From IMG/VR virus record IMGVR_UViG_3300017949_001496, positions 1 through 20,332 of that record: DNA of 20,332 nucleotides; one strand, written 5' to 3'. This document shows positions 1 to 7,369 of the stretch, in pieces; the stretch's first letter is position 1; each line of letters begins with the position of its first letter. This DNA comes from a virus. Position numbers and translations under genes: made by a program. The notes beneath the pieces are model-generated. The model was not told where the DNA came from and did not search any database. It was given only the letters and a program-made list of their open reading frames with translations.

Positions 1-1
1 T

Positions 2-1576
2 CAAGTAGCATCTGCTTCATGCACAACAAATTTTGATAGCACGTTATCTTTAACGGTTGGTGCGCAGGTAAGTACTGGAACAAATTACTTTGGCGGTTAT
101 ATATCTGATTGCCGGATAGTTAATGGTACTGCTCTTTACACATCAGCATTCACTCCACCTACCGAACGCCTTACTGATGTCTCAGGAACAGGATATTCTA
201 CTTCTCTACTTACCTGCCACCTTCCATACATAGCAGACGGTTCCTCTAACGGTCACACGATCACAATAAACGGCAACACCTCAACAAAACCATTCAGCCC
301 ATACGACAACTTAGAATACTCAGTAGTAGATTACGGAGGTTCTGTATATTTCGATGGAACTGGAGATTATTTAACGGCAGGAAGTCAGGCTAATTGGAAA
401 TTTTTAAATGATGGTTCTACAGATTATACAGTAGAAGCATGGTTTTATCCTACAAGCACAGCATCTCGTATGGAGATAATATCCACTAATACAAACACAG
501 TAAACAACGGTTATGGTGTTACATTCATAACATCTCTAAGCGGTGATGGTGCTATAATATATCAGATAGCAAATGGAGTAGATGGTCAGTCTTTTAAAAT
601 TACAACGGATCCTAATGTAGTTACAGCAAACACATGGAATCATGTTGCTGTAACTCTTAATGTTTCTGGTCAAGAATTAAAAGTGTATGTGAACGGAAAA
701 TTAGTAAAAACTGAGACTAGGTGGGGTATAAACGGTCTCTACTATGCTACTACATTTAATTACGGCAATGCTAATCCAAATTTTACTTTAAATATTGGAA
801 GATGGGTCGGCACTGTTTCTGGAAATGGTGGCTACGTAAATGGCAATATACAAGATCTTCGTATTACTAAATCGCGGGTATATACTACAGATTTTACTCC
901 ACCAACAGCACCACTATCTACCATAACAAACACTGATTTTCTTCTTAACGGAACAGATGCTTCCATCATAGATAAGTCTCAAAACGCTAACCTAAAGCTG
1001 GTTGGTAATACTACTGGTTCAACAACTCAGGTTAAGTTTGCGGATACTAAGTCAATGTATTTTGATGGGACGGGCGATTATATAACATCTAGTGTAGTAA
1101 GTTTTGGTAATTCATTTACTGCTGAAGCTTGGATTTACCAACCAGTCACAGCAGGAACGGGTGCCAGCGCAGATGATGTTTTTAGTGTATGGAACAACAG
1201 TAATGGCCAGAAATCATTTATACTTCGCATTGACGGAACATCTCTGATGTTATATGCAAGTTATGATGGAACCACAAACAATATTTCTGCATTGTCAGGT
1301 GGCACTATTAATACAAATACATGGCACCATATTGCATTAACTTGGGATGGTAACAACTACAGGTTATTTGTAGATGGCACAGTGGTACAAACTCAAGCCA
1401 GCTCAACTGCTCCTTATTCTTCAAATGACCCACTCCAAATAGGTTCAAGTAAGTCTGGAGCAAGTGGGGCCCAAGACGGGTTTTATCAGGGATATATTCA
1501 AGACGCTAGATTTACCAGTGGTCTAGCAAGATACACCGCAAACTTTACACCACCAACAGAACCACTTAAAGGATAG
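2..1576 (+). CDS. LamG/concanavalin A-like repeat virion protein (5' partial)
   Basis: The reading frame is open from the first bases, so the true start lies before the window; the ATG at 470 is internal. The product is a string of laminin-G-like jelly-roll domains. The tail of one domain ends near base 170, a complete one spans about 335-920 and another about 1050-1576. Each full domain shows the same landmarks: a YFDGTGDY strand, an EAW(F/I)Y strand, a central W(H/N)H(V/I)A strand, and a closing GYIQDxR...YT..FTPPT.PL segment. Such domains bind glycans or act as adhesion modules. In tailed phages they occur in tail fibres, tail-associated proteins and capsid decorations. The gene ends in a domain with no C-terminal extension beyond PLKG. 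Host-surface binding is inferred; the LamG fold is well supported. Confidence 0.85.
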   Translation, partial: QVASASCTTNFDSTLSLTVGAQVSTGTNYFGGYISDCRIVNGTALYTSAFTPPTERLTDVSGTGYSTSLLTCHLPYIADGSSNGHTITINGNTSTKPFSPYDNLEYSVVDYGGSVYFDGTGDYLTAGSQANWKFLNDGSTDYTVEAWFYPTSTASRMEIISTNTNTVNNGYGVTFITSLSGDGAIIYQIANGVDGQSFKITTDPNVVTANTWNHVAVTLNVSGQELKVYVNGKLVKTETRWGINGLYYATTFNYGNANPNFTLNIGRWVGTVSGNGGYVNGNIQDLRITKSRVYTTDFTPPTAPLSTITNTDFLLNGTDASIIDKSQNANLKLVGNTTGSTTQVKFADTKSMYFDGTGDYITSSVVSFGNSFTAEAWIYQPVTAGTGASADDVFSVWNNSNGQKSFILRIDGTSLMLYASYDGTTNNISALSGGTINTNTWHHIALTWDGNNYRLFVDGTVVQTQASSTAPYSSNDPLQIGSSKSGASGAQDGFYQGYIQDARFTSGLARYTANFTPPTEPLKG

Positions 1577-1689
1577 TATTCCCTATTCTCAACCAAGTAC
1601 TCTTTTATTATAATATTTTTTTTAATAGATGTAAATAAAAAAATAACAATATTTAGTAATTTTTTTGAAAAAAATAGCTCATATAGATA

Positions 1690-1718
1690 TTTACAAAAAC
1701 CTTGTAATACTATATAAT
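1690..1718 (+). promoter_or_regulatory. Early-type promoter upstream of nrdB
   Basis: TTTACA at 1690-1695, a 17-base spacer, then a perfect TATAAT at 1713-1718. It lies in the 240-base gap between the LamG gene and nrdB, which is otherwise very AT-rich with no gene visible. The same architecture recurs ahead of seven other transcription units in this window. Transcription would start near 1725, leaving a leader of about 90 bases before nrdB. Confidence 0.7.
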
Positions 1719-1756
1719 AGTACCAACAACTAAACAATACATACAACTGCACTTTA

Positions 1757-1798
1757 TTACAATACCATAATTTTAATTAGTTATGGTATAGTATTTTT
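1757..1798 (+). terminator. Hairpin plus T-tract in the nrdB leader (terminator or attenuator)
   Basis: ATACCATAA at 1762-1770 is perfectly complementary to TTATGGTAT at 1781-1789. Beyond one A-A mismatch the helix continues with TAC/GTA (1758-1760 / 1791-1793). Five T residues follow at 1794-1798. This could terminate readthrough from the LamG gene. Because it lies downstream of the promoter at 1690-1718, it could also act as an attenuator or as a 5' mRNA-stabilising structure for nrdB. The stem is AT-rich, so termination strength is uncertain. Confidence 0.5.
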
Positions 1799-1816
1799 CG
1801 TGCTATAAAAAGAAAG

Positions 1817-2794
1817 ATGCCAATGTTATTTCAAGAACAAATAGCCAGAAAACCAGACCTTTATCCTTGGACTAAAGATTTTATTGAAGCAATTTGGAAA
1901 GGATTTTGGACCCCAGAAGAATTTAATTTTAGATCTGATTATTCACAATTTAAAACAGATTTAACTCCACAAGAACAAGAAATAGTAGTAAGAACTATGT
2001 CGGCTATTGGGCAAATTGAAATAGCAGTTAAATCTTTTTGGGCAGAAGTTGGTAATAATTTGCCACATCCATCTATCAAAGACTTAGGTTTTGCTATGGC
2101 AAATTCTGAAGTAATTCATAATATGGCTTATGAAAAGATTCTTGATGTATTACATTTAACTCACGTATTTGAAGAAAATTTAAATGTAGAAGTTATTAAA
2201 AAACGTGTTGATTATCTTCGTAAATATAATAATAAAGTTTATGTTGATGATAAAAAACAATATATCTATTCAATTATGCTGTTTACTTTATTTGTAGAAA
2301 ATGTAAGTTTGTTTAGTCAATTTTATATAATTATGCATATGAATAGAAATAAAGCAGTAATGAAAGATTGTGCACAACAAGTACAATATACACGTAATGA
2401 AGAAATGTTACATGCTCAAGTTGGTATTAAATTAATTAATACTCTACGTGAAGAATATCCAGAACTATTTGATGAAGAATTAGAAGCAAGAGTAAAAGAG
2501 GAGTGCATTGATGCATTAAAAGCAGAAAGTAAAGTAATTGATTGGATTATGGGAGATTATGAAGTAAAGGGATTAAGTGCACCAATTCTTAAATCTTTCA
2601 TTGCAAAAAGAATGGCAGATTCTTTAGAACAGATAGGATTTGATAATAGTGAAATAATATATAACCAAGATTATATTAATGAAACTTTTTGGTTTGATGA
2701 AGAATTATATGGTACAAATATGACTGATTTTTTCCAAAAACGTCCTGTTGAATATGCAAAAGGTCGCGGCATATCTGCAGATGATTTATTTTAA
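1817..2794 (+). CDS. nrdB: Class I ribonucleotide reductase small (beta) subunit
   Basis: This is the radical-generating subunit that works with NrdA to reduce ribonucleotides to deoxyribonucleotides in the cytoplasm. The 325-residue length fits the ferritin-like NrdB/R2 fold. The di-metal ligand set is visible: E68 in IGQIE, E98 and H101 in SEVIH, E161 in FVENVS, and E196 with H199 in NEEMLH. The radical tyrosine is at the expected place, Y105, four residues after H101. The C-terminal tail ends in an acidic ADDLF, as expected for a peptide that docks on NrdA. Start choice: ATG at 1817 follows a weak AGAAAG; ATG at 1823 (MLFQEQ) is an equally plausible start. The stop codon overlaps the first possible nrdA ATG, so the pair is translationally coupled. 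A subclass with unusual metal use is not suggested, because all ligands are acidic or His. Confidence 0.96.
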   Translation: MPMLFQEQIARKPDLYPWTKDFIEAIWKGFWTPEEFNFRSDYSQFKTDLTPQEQEIVVRTMSAIGQIEIAVKSFWAEVGNNLPHPSIKDLGFAMANSEVIHNMAYEKILDVLHLTHVFEENLNVEVIKKRVDYLRKYNNKVYVDDKKQYIYSIMLFTLFVENVSLFSQFYIIMHMNRNKAVMKDCAQQVQYTRNEEMLHAQVGIKLINTLREEYPELFDEELEARVKEECIDALKAESKVIDWIMGDYEVKGLSAPILKSFIAKRMADSLEQIGFDNSEIIYNQDYINETFWFDEELYGTNMTDFFQKRPVEYAKGRGISADDLF

Positions 2795-2805
2795 TGGAGA
2801 ACAAT

Positions 2806-4449
2806 ATGGGATTTGAATGGGCAAACGACGACTCTCGTACTTTTTTAAGTAGAGGTTATATAGACGGAAATATGACGGTTGAAGAACGTGTAAGAATTAT
2901 TGCATGGACCGCAGAGAAAATTTTAGATAAAGAAGGCTTTGCTGATAAATTTTATGATTATATGAGTAAAGGTTATTATTCTTTATCTTCACCAGTATGG
3001 TCAAACTTCGGTACTAAAAAAGGTTTACCAATATCTTGTAATGGTGTTTATATTGAAGATAATATGGAGTCTATACTTTTAAAAACCGCAGAAGTTGGTA
3101 TGCAAACAAAAATGGGAGCAGGTACTTCTGGATATTATGGCAGTTTAAGACATCGTGGTGCTCCTATTAAAAGTGGAGGTACAGCAGACGGACCAGTTCA
3201 CTTTATGAACTTAACGGAAACCACCGTTGATGTTGTAGCACAAGGAAATGTTCGTAGGGGTTCATTTGCAGCATATCTTGATATTGAGTCTCCAGATATT
3301 ATGGAGTTCCTTGATGCTCGTGAAGAAGGATCTTCTATTATTAATATGTCATTAGGTGTTTGTATCGGCGATGAATGGATGCAATCTATGATTGATGGAG
3401 ATGCTGATAAAAGAACAATATGGGCAAGAGTTCTAAGGAAGCGGAGAGAGTCCGGATATCCATATCTATTTTTTAAAGATACAGTAAATAAAAATAAACC
3501 AAGAGTTTTAAGAGATAAAGATATTACAATTTGGGCCTCAAATCTTTGTTCCGAAATTTGTCTACCTTCGTCTCAAGATGAATCCTTTGTTTGTAATCTA
3601 GCATCTATGAATTTACTTATGGCAGACGAGTGGATGGAAACAGATGCAGTAGAAACTATGATCTGGTTTCTTGATGCAGTTATGGAAGAATATTGTGAAA
3701 AAACAAAAGATATTAAATTTATGCAATCTGCATATAACTTTGCTTATAGATGGAGAGCACTTGGTTTAGGACAACTAGGATGGCATTCTTATCTTCAATC
3801 TAAAATGATTGCATTTGAATCATTTGATGCACATTTACTTACAGCTAAGATTAGTAAATTTATTGATGATCGTTCATTAGAGGCATCTAAAGAATTAGCA
3901 ATTGAATATGGTGAACCAGAAGGTATGTTAGGTACAGGACAAAGAAATCTAACAAGAACGGCCGTTGCTCCAACAACTTCTTCATCTTTTATTCTCGGTC
4001 AAGTATCACCATCTATTGAGCCACTTGCTTCTAATTATTTTACAAAAGATTTAGCAAAAGGTAAGTTTACATATCGTAATCCATATCTAAAAAAATGTTT
4101 AGAAGAACACGGTAGAGATAACGAAGAAACGTGGGTAGATATTCTAAAGCGTGGAGGTTCAGTACAACATCTTGAATTTTTAACACAAAATGAAAAAGAT
4201 GTATTTAAAACATTTAGTGAAATTACTCCACTTTCTATTGTACAACAGGCAGCTGCAAGACAAAAGTATATAGATCAGTCCCAGAGTTTAAATATTCTAA
4301 TTCATCCAGATGTACCAGCTAAAGATGTAAATGCTTTGCTTATTGAAGGTTGGAAATTAGGAGTTAAAACTTTTTACTATCAACGCAGTGCTAATCCAGC
4401 ACAAGAACTGGTTCGTGACATCATGAACTGTGCATCATGTGAGGGTTAA
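2806..4449 (+). CDS. nrdA: Class I ribonucleotide reductase large (alpha) subunit, short form without ATP-cone
   Basis: This is the catalytic subunit of the RNR. The start at 2806 is preceded by GGAG six bases upstream; an in-frame ATG at 2794 overlaps the nrdB stop but has no ribosome site and would add four residues. Numbering from 2806, the catalytic landmarks are present: C78 (PISCNG) and C263 (FVCNLA) as the redox pair, N246-C248-E250 (NLCSEI) as the radical site, Y524-Y525 as the radical relay, and a C-terminal CASC shuttle pair (C542/C545). At about 547 residues it is much shorter than E. coli-type NrdA (about 760). It begins directly at the R1 N-terminal domain, with no room for the roughly 100-residue ATP-cone, so the overall activity allosteric site is missing. 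The gene order is nrdB then nrdA. Confidence 0.96.
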   Translation: MGFEWANDDSRTFLSRGYIDGNMTVEERVRIIAWTAEKILDKEGFADKFYDYMSKGYYSLSSPVWSNFGTKKGLPISCNGVYIEDNMESILLKTAEVGMQTKMGAGTSGYYGSLRHRGAPIKSGGTADGPVHFMNLTETTVDVVAQGNVRRGSFAAYLDIESPDIMEFLDAREEGSSIINMSLGVCIGDEWMQSMIDGDADKRTIWARVLRKRRESGYPYLFFKDTVNKNKPRVLRDKDITIWASNLCSEICLPSSQDESFVCNLASMNLLMADEWMETDAVETMIWFLDAVMEEYCEKTKDIKFMQSAYNFAYRWRALGLGQLGWHSYLQSKMIAFESFDAHLLTAKISKFIDDRSLEASKELAIEYGEPEGMLGTGQRNLTRTAVAPTTSSSFILGQVSPSIEPLASNYFTKDLAKGKFTYRNPYLKKCLEEHGRDNEETWVDILKRGGSVQHLEFLTQNEKDVFKTFSEITPLSIVQQAAARQKYIDQSQSLNILIHPDVPAKDVNALLIEGWKLGVKTFYYQRSANPAQELVRDIMNCASCEG

Positions 4450-4455
4450 AACTAA

Positions 4456-4602
4456 ATGAAATATTATTACATTGAGTGTGAAATCTGTGACGAGCAGTCT
4501 CAGGTAACAGTAGAAAATTCTTCTCCAGAACCAGAGTTTTGTCCCATATGTGGTCATGTTACTCCTGCAAATTTCTTAGATGAAGAAGATGATTCGGATT
4601 AA
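4456..4602 (+). CDS. Small zinc-ribbon protein downstream of nrdA
   Basis: A 48-residue ORF that begins six bases after the nrdA stop and ends before the terminator at 4634. It holds two metal-knuckle pairs, CEIC at residues 8-11 and CPICG at 29-33, separated by 17 residues. This is the layout of a minimal rubredoxin-like or zinc-ribbon fold. The tail is strongly acidic (DEEDDSD). There is no good Shine-Dalgarno sequence; translation is probably coupled to nrdA. It is co-transcribed with the RNR genes, so a role as a small metal-binding partner or regulator is possible, but this is inference from position only. Confidence 0.75.
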   Translation: MKYYYIECEICDEQSQVTVENSSPEPEFCPICGHVTPANFLDEEDDSD

Positions 4603-4633
4603 TTGATAAATTAAAAATAATAAAATAATATAT

Positions 4634-4670
4634 AAATAGCTTTATATCTTTATATAAGGCTATTTTTTTT
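4634..4670 (+). terminator. Intrinsic terminator after the nrdB-nrdA unit
   Basis: AAATAGCTTTATAT (4634-4647) pairs with ATATAAGGCTATTT (4652-4665) over 14 base pairs with a single G-U wobble and a four-base loop. The 3' arm runs into a tract of eight Ts (4663-4670). This is the clearest rho-independent terminator in the window. The left arm also overlaps a TATAAATA string (4631-4638) that matches the T4 late-promoter core, though such strings are expected by chance in this AT-rich DNA. Confidence 0.85.
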
Positions 4671-4696
4671 ATAAAGGTAAAGCATATTATGATAAT
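4668..4696 (+). promoter_or_regulatory. Weak early-type promoter candidate after the terminator
   Basis: TTTATA at 4668-4673, a 17-base spacer and GATAAT at 4691-4696 follow directly on the terminator, where a new transcription start is needed for the nuclease genes. Each hexamer departs from the pattern seen elsewhere in the window, but the spacer length is the same. The rest of the gap to 4745 holds only a five-base-pair hairpin (GTTAG/CTAAC, 4706-4722). Confidence 0.35.
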
Positions 4697-4745
4697 GGCG
4701 GAACCGTTAGAGTTAGACTAACTTAATTTATAGAAAGTAAATTAA

Positions 4746-5198
4746 TTGTGGTATTTTAATGATAAAGAATTTGATCCAGAGAATTTTGATTTTGAATCTT
4801 TAGTTGGATTTGTTTATTGTATAACAGATTTACATAATAATAAAAAATATATAGGTAAAAAAACTTTTTGGTCAACAAAAAGATTAAAACCTTTAAAAGG
4901 AAAATCACGTAAAAGAGTAGTTAAAAAAGAATCTGACTGGAGAGAATATCATGGGTCAAATGATGAAGTAAAACTTTTGGTTGAAACTCATGGTACAGAA
5001 AGATTTAAAAGGGAAATTCTCCGATTATGCAAAAGTAAAGGTGAGATGACTTACTTTGAAATGAAAGAGCAAATTGATCGTGAAGTATTATTTAGTGATG
5101 AGTATTATAATGAATTTATTGGAGGAAAAATTCATTCTAAACACGTCAAAGGGATAATAACACGAGGAGATACCCATGACCAATCAGAACGAGTATGA
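4746..5198 (+). CDS. GIY-YIG-like nuclease
   Basis: A 150-residue protein with a degenerate GIY-YIG N-terminal signature: FVYCI at residues 22-26 stands for the GIY strand, and KYIGKK at 34-39 supplies YIG. A basic stretch (residues 43-61) and an EQIDREVLFSDEYYNEF helix (about 108-124) follow, offering the Glu and Asn expected in the rest of the active site. GIY-YIG enzymes cut DNA and include homing, repair and restriction nucleases. The frame begins with a TTG codon, as there is no in-frame ATG before the core; AGAAAG upstream is a weak ribosome site. The last 23 bases overlap the SNase gene. It heads a cluster of DNA-processing enzymes just after RNR. The family call is motif-based; whether it acts as a homing enzyme or in host DNA breakdown is open. 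Confidence 0.65.
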   Translation: MWYFNDKEFDPENFDFESLVGFVYCITDLHNNKKYIGKKTFWSTKRLKPLKGKSRKRVVKKESDWREYHGSNDEVKLLVETHGTERFKREILRLCKSKGEMTYFEMKEQIDREVLFSDEYYNEFIGGKIHSKHVKGIITRGDTHDQSERV

Positions 5199-5658
5199 TG
5201 TACATATTGTTAGAGTAGTTGATGGTGATACAGTTGATGTAGATATTGATCTAGGATTTAAAATTCAACTTAAAGACGAAAGAGTGAGAATCATGGGTAT
5301 TGATACTCCTGAATCAAGAACATCAGATAAAGTAGAAAAATTATTTGGCTTAGCTGCAAAAAATAGACTATACCAATTATTAGAAAAAGACGCTAAACTG
5401 ATCACAACCGAAGATAAAGATGGCGAAGATATGAAAGGTAAGTTTGGTCGTATCTTAGGGGATTTCAGAGCAGCAGATGGTCGTTTGGTTACAGAGATTA
5501 TGATTGAAGAAGGTCACTGTGTTCCTTACTTTGGTGGATCAAAAGAAGAAGTTCAAGCTCAGCACATGAAAAATAGACAAAGACTTATCAGCGAAGGTGT
5601 TGTATCACAGCAAGAAGTAGATGAAGCTGAAATGGAAAACAAAAAGAAAACTAGCTAA
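5176..5658 (+). CDS. Staphylococcal-nuclease (SNase/thermonuclease) domain protein
   Basis: A 160-residue calcium-type nuclease of the OB-fold SNase family. Catalytic positions are conserved: D16-G-D18-T (metal ligand D18), R38 and D43-T-P-E46 in RIMGIDTPES, and K-F-G-R92 matching the second catalytic Arg. ATG at 5176 is preceded by a strong GAGGAG, although the start lies inside the previous gene. No signal peptide is seen, unlike secreted thermonucleases, so the enzyme probably acts inside the infected cell. Together with its neighbours it could recycle host DNA into nucleotides that RNR and kinases use; this role is inferred. Confidence 0.9.
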   Translation: MTNQNEYDVHIVRVVDGDTVDVDIDLGFKIQLKDERVRIMGIDTPESRTSDKVEKLFGLAAKNRLYQLLEKDAKLITTEDKDGEDMKGKFGRILGDFRAADGRLVTEIMIEEGHCVPYFGGSKEEVQAQHMKNRQRLISEGVVSQQEVDEAEMENKKKTS

Positions 5659-5965
5659 GTTTAGAAAAAAGTGGCGAGATTTATGGACTGTTGACAGTAT
5701 GGTTGACATATGTGTTGATTGTTTTCTTGTTGTTTTTGAAGTCATATATTCTCCTGTACTTATTATAGTTCGGTTACTTCGTCACTTTTTCTTTGAATTT
5801 ATTGTGGATGGTGTAAAATACTACATAAAAAAATTCATATATTGGAACAGATCATTACCGCCCAAAAAACAAAGAAGAAACTTTTGGATAGGTATGTTTA
5901 TCATATTTGGATTACCTATAATACTAATACTTCTTGTAGTTATTCTTTTGATTAGTTTACTTTAA
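5621..5965 (+). CDS. Basic membrane protein, unknown
   Basis: A 114-residue protein overlapping the end of the SNase gene by 38 bases in another frame. The N-terminal 20 residues are Lys/Arg-rich. Residues about 28-60 are very hydrophobic and include two cysteines (ICVDCF). A second basic region (KKQRRN, about 82-87) precedes a C-terminal hydrophobic helix (residues 90-114, ending LLVVILLISLL). This suggests two or more membrane segments with basic cytoplasmic loops. Its stop codon overlaps the -35 element of the next promoter. I do not recognise a family. A membrane role next to nucleases is unexplained. Confidence 0.65.
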   Translation: MKLKWKTKRKLAKFRKKWRDLWTVDSMVDICVDCFLVVFEVIYSPVLIIVRLLRHFFFEFIVDGVKYYIKKFIYWNRSLPPKKQRRNFWIGMFIIFGLPIILILLVVILLISLL

Positions 5966-5984
5966 CCAATATATGTTATAGAAT
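5956..5984 (+). promoter_or_regulatory. Early-type promoter upstream of RNase H
   Basis: GTTTACT with the hexamer TTTACT at 5956-5961, a 17-base spacer, and TAGAAT at 5979-5984. The -35 region overlaps the last codons of the upstream membrane-protein gene. The leader to the RNase H ATG is about 20 bases and carries AAAAGGA. Confidence 0.6.
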
Positions 5985-6010
5985 GTTTTTAGTTATAAAA
6001 GGAATATATT

Positions 6011-6862
6011 ATGATTATTATTGATTACTCTGGTGTTTCCATTGCTCCTATTGTAATGGGTCATGCTGGTGTAGATGAAAATCTAATTCGACATATGATT
6101 TTAAACTCTATACGAATGTATAGAAGTAAGTTTAAAGACAAATATGGTGAAATAGTTATTGTTGCTGATGGTGGTGGCAATTGGCGTAAAGAAGTTTATC
6201 CAGAATATAAAAACAATCGCACTAAAAGTAGAGAAGAATCCAAAATTGATTGGGATGAAGCTTTTCGTATTATTGGTATGGTAAGAGATGAGCTAAAAGA
6301 AAACTTTCCATATAAAGTAATACATCAATGGGGCTGTGAAGCAGATGATGCTATAGCAGAACTAGTAAAGTGGACACAAGAATTTGGTAATCATGAAGAT
6401 GTTATGATTGTATCTGCAGATAAGGATTTTCGTCAATTACAAAAATATAATAATGTAAGACAATATTCTAACATTACTAAGAAATTTATAGACGAATCTA
6501 ATCCTAGACTTTATCTTGCAGAACATATTCTAAAAGGTGATGGTGGAGATGGTGTACCTAATGTTCTATCTGATGATAAATGTTTAGTAGAAGGCCGCCG
6601 ACAAAATGTTCTTTCAAAGAAAAAGAAAGAAGCCTTACTTGAAGATCCCAAATCTCTTGGAGAAGATGTTTATAGAAACTATCTTCGAAATAAAAAGATG
6701 ATTGATTTAACAGAAAGTTCAGAATGTCCCGAAAATATAAAACAAGAAATTATAAATACTTTTATTGAACAAGACCAATATAAAAATAAAGGTAAAGTTT
6801 TTCCTTTTCTTGTTGAAAAAAGATGTAAGTTATTGCTAGAGAATGTACAGGAGTTTATTTAG
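6011..6862 (+). CDS. rnh: RNase H / FEN-family 5'-3' exonuclease (T4 Rnh type)
   Basis: A 283-residue structure-specific 5' nuclease that removes RNA primers and flaps at the lagging strand. The acidic active-site clusters of the FEN/T4 RNase H family are in order: D5 in MIIIDYSG, D53 in IVADGGG, E110-x-D112-D113 in GCEADD, D137 and D139 in SADKDF, and D177 with D180 in GDGGDGVPN (helix-hairpin-helix region). T4 RNase H is 305 residues, so the size fits. The ATG is preceded by AAAAGGA at good distance. The stop is one base from the ATG of the next gene. In T4-like replication it works with gp32, which is also encoded in this window. Confidence 0.93.
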   Translation: MIIIDYSGVSIAPIVMGHAGVDENLIRHMILNSIRMYRSKFKDKYGEIVIVADGGGNWRKEVYPEYKNNRTKSREESKIDWDEAFRIIGMVRDELKENFPYKVIHQWGCEADDAIAELVKWTQEFGNHEDVMIVSADKDFRQLQKYNNVRQYSNITKKFIDESNPRLYLAEHILKGDGGDGVPNVLSDDKCLVEGRRQNVLSKKKKEALLEDPKSLGEDVYRNYLRNKKMIDLTESSECPENIKQEIINTFIEQDQYKNKGKVFPFLVEKRCKLLLENVQEFI

Positions 6863-6863
6863 A

Positions 6864-7283
6864 ATGGCAAAACTAATTTATGAAGTTATTGAAGAAGCTG
6901 GTAAAAAAAGAACTAAAGCCGAAAAAATTGAATATCTGAGAGCAAACGAATCTTGGGCATTAAAAGATGTTCTTAGGGGTACATATGATGATGCTGTTCA
7001 ATGGTTGGTTCCAAAAGGAGAACCGCCTTATACTCCTAATAAAGAAGAAAGTACACCTTCAAATCTATTAAGACAAAATACACAATTTAGATATATTGTC
7101 GACACTCCCGATTCCAGAGGTGTTTTAAAAGCTAAACGGGAAAATATTTATATTAGGCTATTAGAATCAATTCACCCATTAGACGCTAAGGTTGTAATAA
7201 ACATGGTTAGTAAAAAATCCATAAAAGGTATATCAAAAACAGTAGTACAGGAGGCTTATCCGGGTTTAATACAAAAAGGTTAA
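6864..7283 (+). CDS. Conserved T4-superfamily protein (DUF6433-like)
   Basis: A 139-residue protein starting at ATG 6864, one base after the RNase H stop; AGGAG at 6849-6853 supports this start over a longer in-frame version beginning inside the RNase H gene. It carries a recognisable block, KAEKIEYLRxxESWALKDVLRGTYDDAVQW followed by LPKG-like PKGEPPYTPN, and ends with KKSIKGISKxxVQEAYPGLI. I remember this pattern as a family widespread in marine T4-like phages and labelled DUF6433, but the label is from memory. No catalytic motif is visible. It is coupled to RNase H, so a replication-related role is possible. Confidence 0.75.
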   Translation: MAKLIYEVIEEAGKKRTKAEKIEYLRANESWALKDVLRGTYDDAVQWLVPKGEPPYTPNKEESTPSNLLRQNTQFRYIVDTPDSRGVLKAKRENIYIRLLESIHPLDAKVVINMVSKKSIKGISKTVVQEAYPGLIQKG

Positions 7284-7314
7284 TAATGAATAATAATCAA
7301 TCTAAAAACTTTGT

Positions 7315-7345
7315 AGCTGGCTTCCTTTCCAAGGGATTGCCAGCT
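7315..7345 (+). promoter_or_regulatory. GC-rich hairpin just upstream of a strong ribosome site
   Basis: AGCTGGC at 7315-7321 is perfectly complementary to GCCAGCT at 7339-7345, and CCTT/AAGG (7324-7327 / 7331-7334) can stack inside it. It ends 11 bases before the AAAGGAG of the gene at 7370. The tail after the stem is TTCACTTTTC, not a clean T-run, so an mRNA processing or translation-control role is as likely as termination. Confidence 0.5.
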
Positions 7346-7369
7346 TTCACTTTTCTAAAGGAGATAATA

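Noticed and set aside
1659-1675. ATTTTTTTGAAAAAAAT, a palindromic A/T run after the LamG gene.
   Set aside because: It is low-complexity, has a one-base centre and no following T-run; no function can be supported.
4689-4721. A 10-codon ORF (MIMAEPLELD) that could be a leader peptide ahead of the GIY-YIG-like gene.
   Set aside because: It overlaps the weak -10 candidate, has no well-placed ribosome site, and codons give no attenuation pattern.
6751-6760. TATAAATACT inside the RNase H gene as a late promoter.
   Set aside because: It is within coding sequence, and exact matches to this 8-mer are expected by chance a few times in this AT-rich window.
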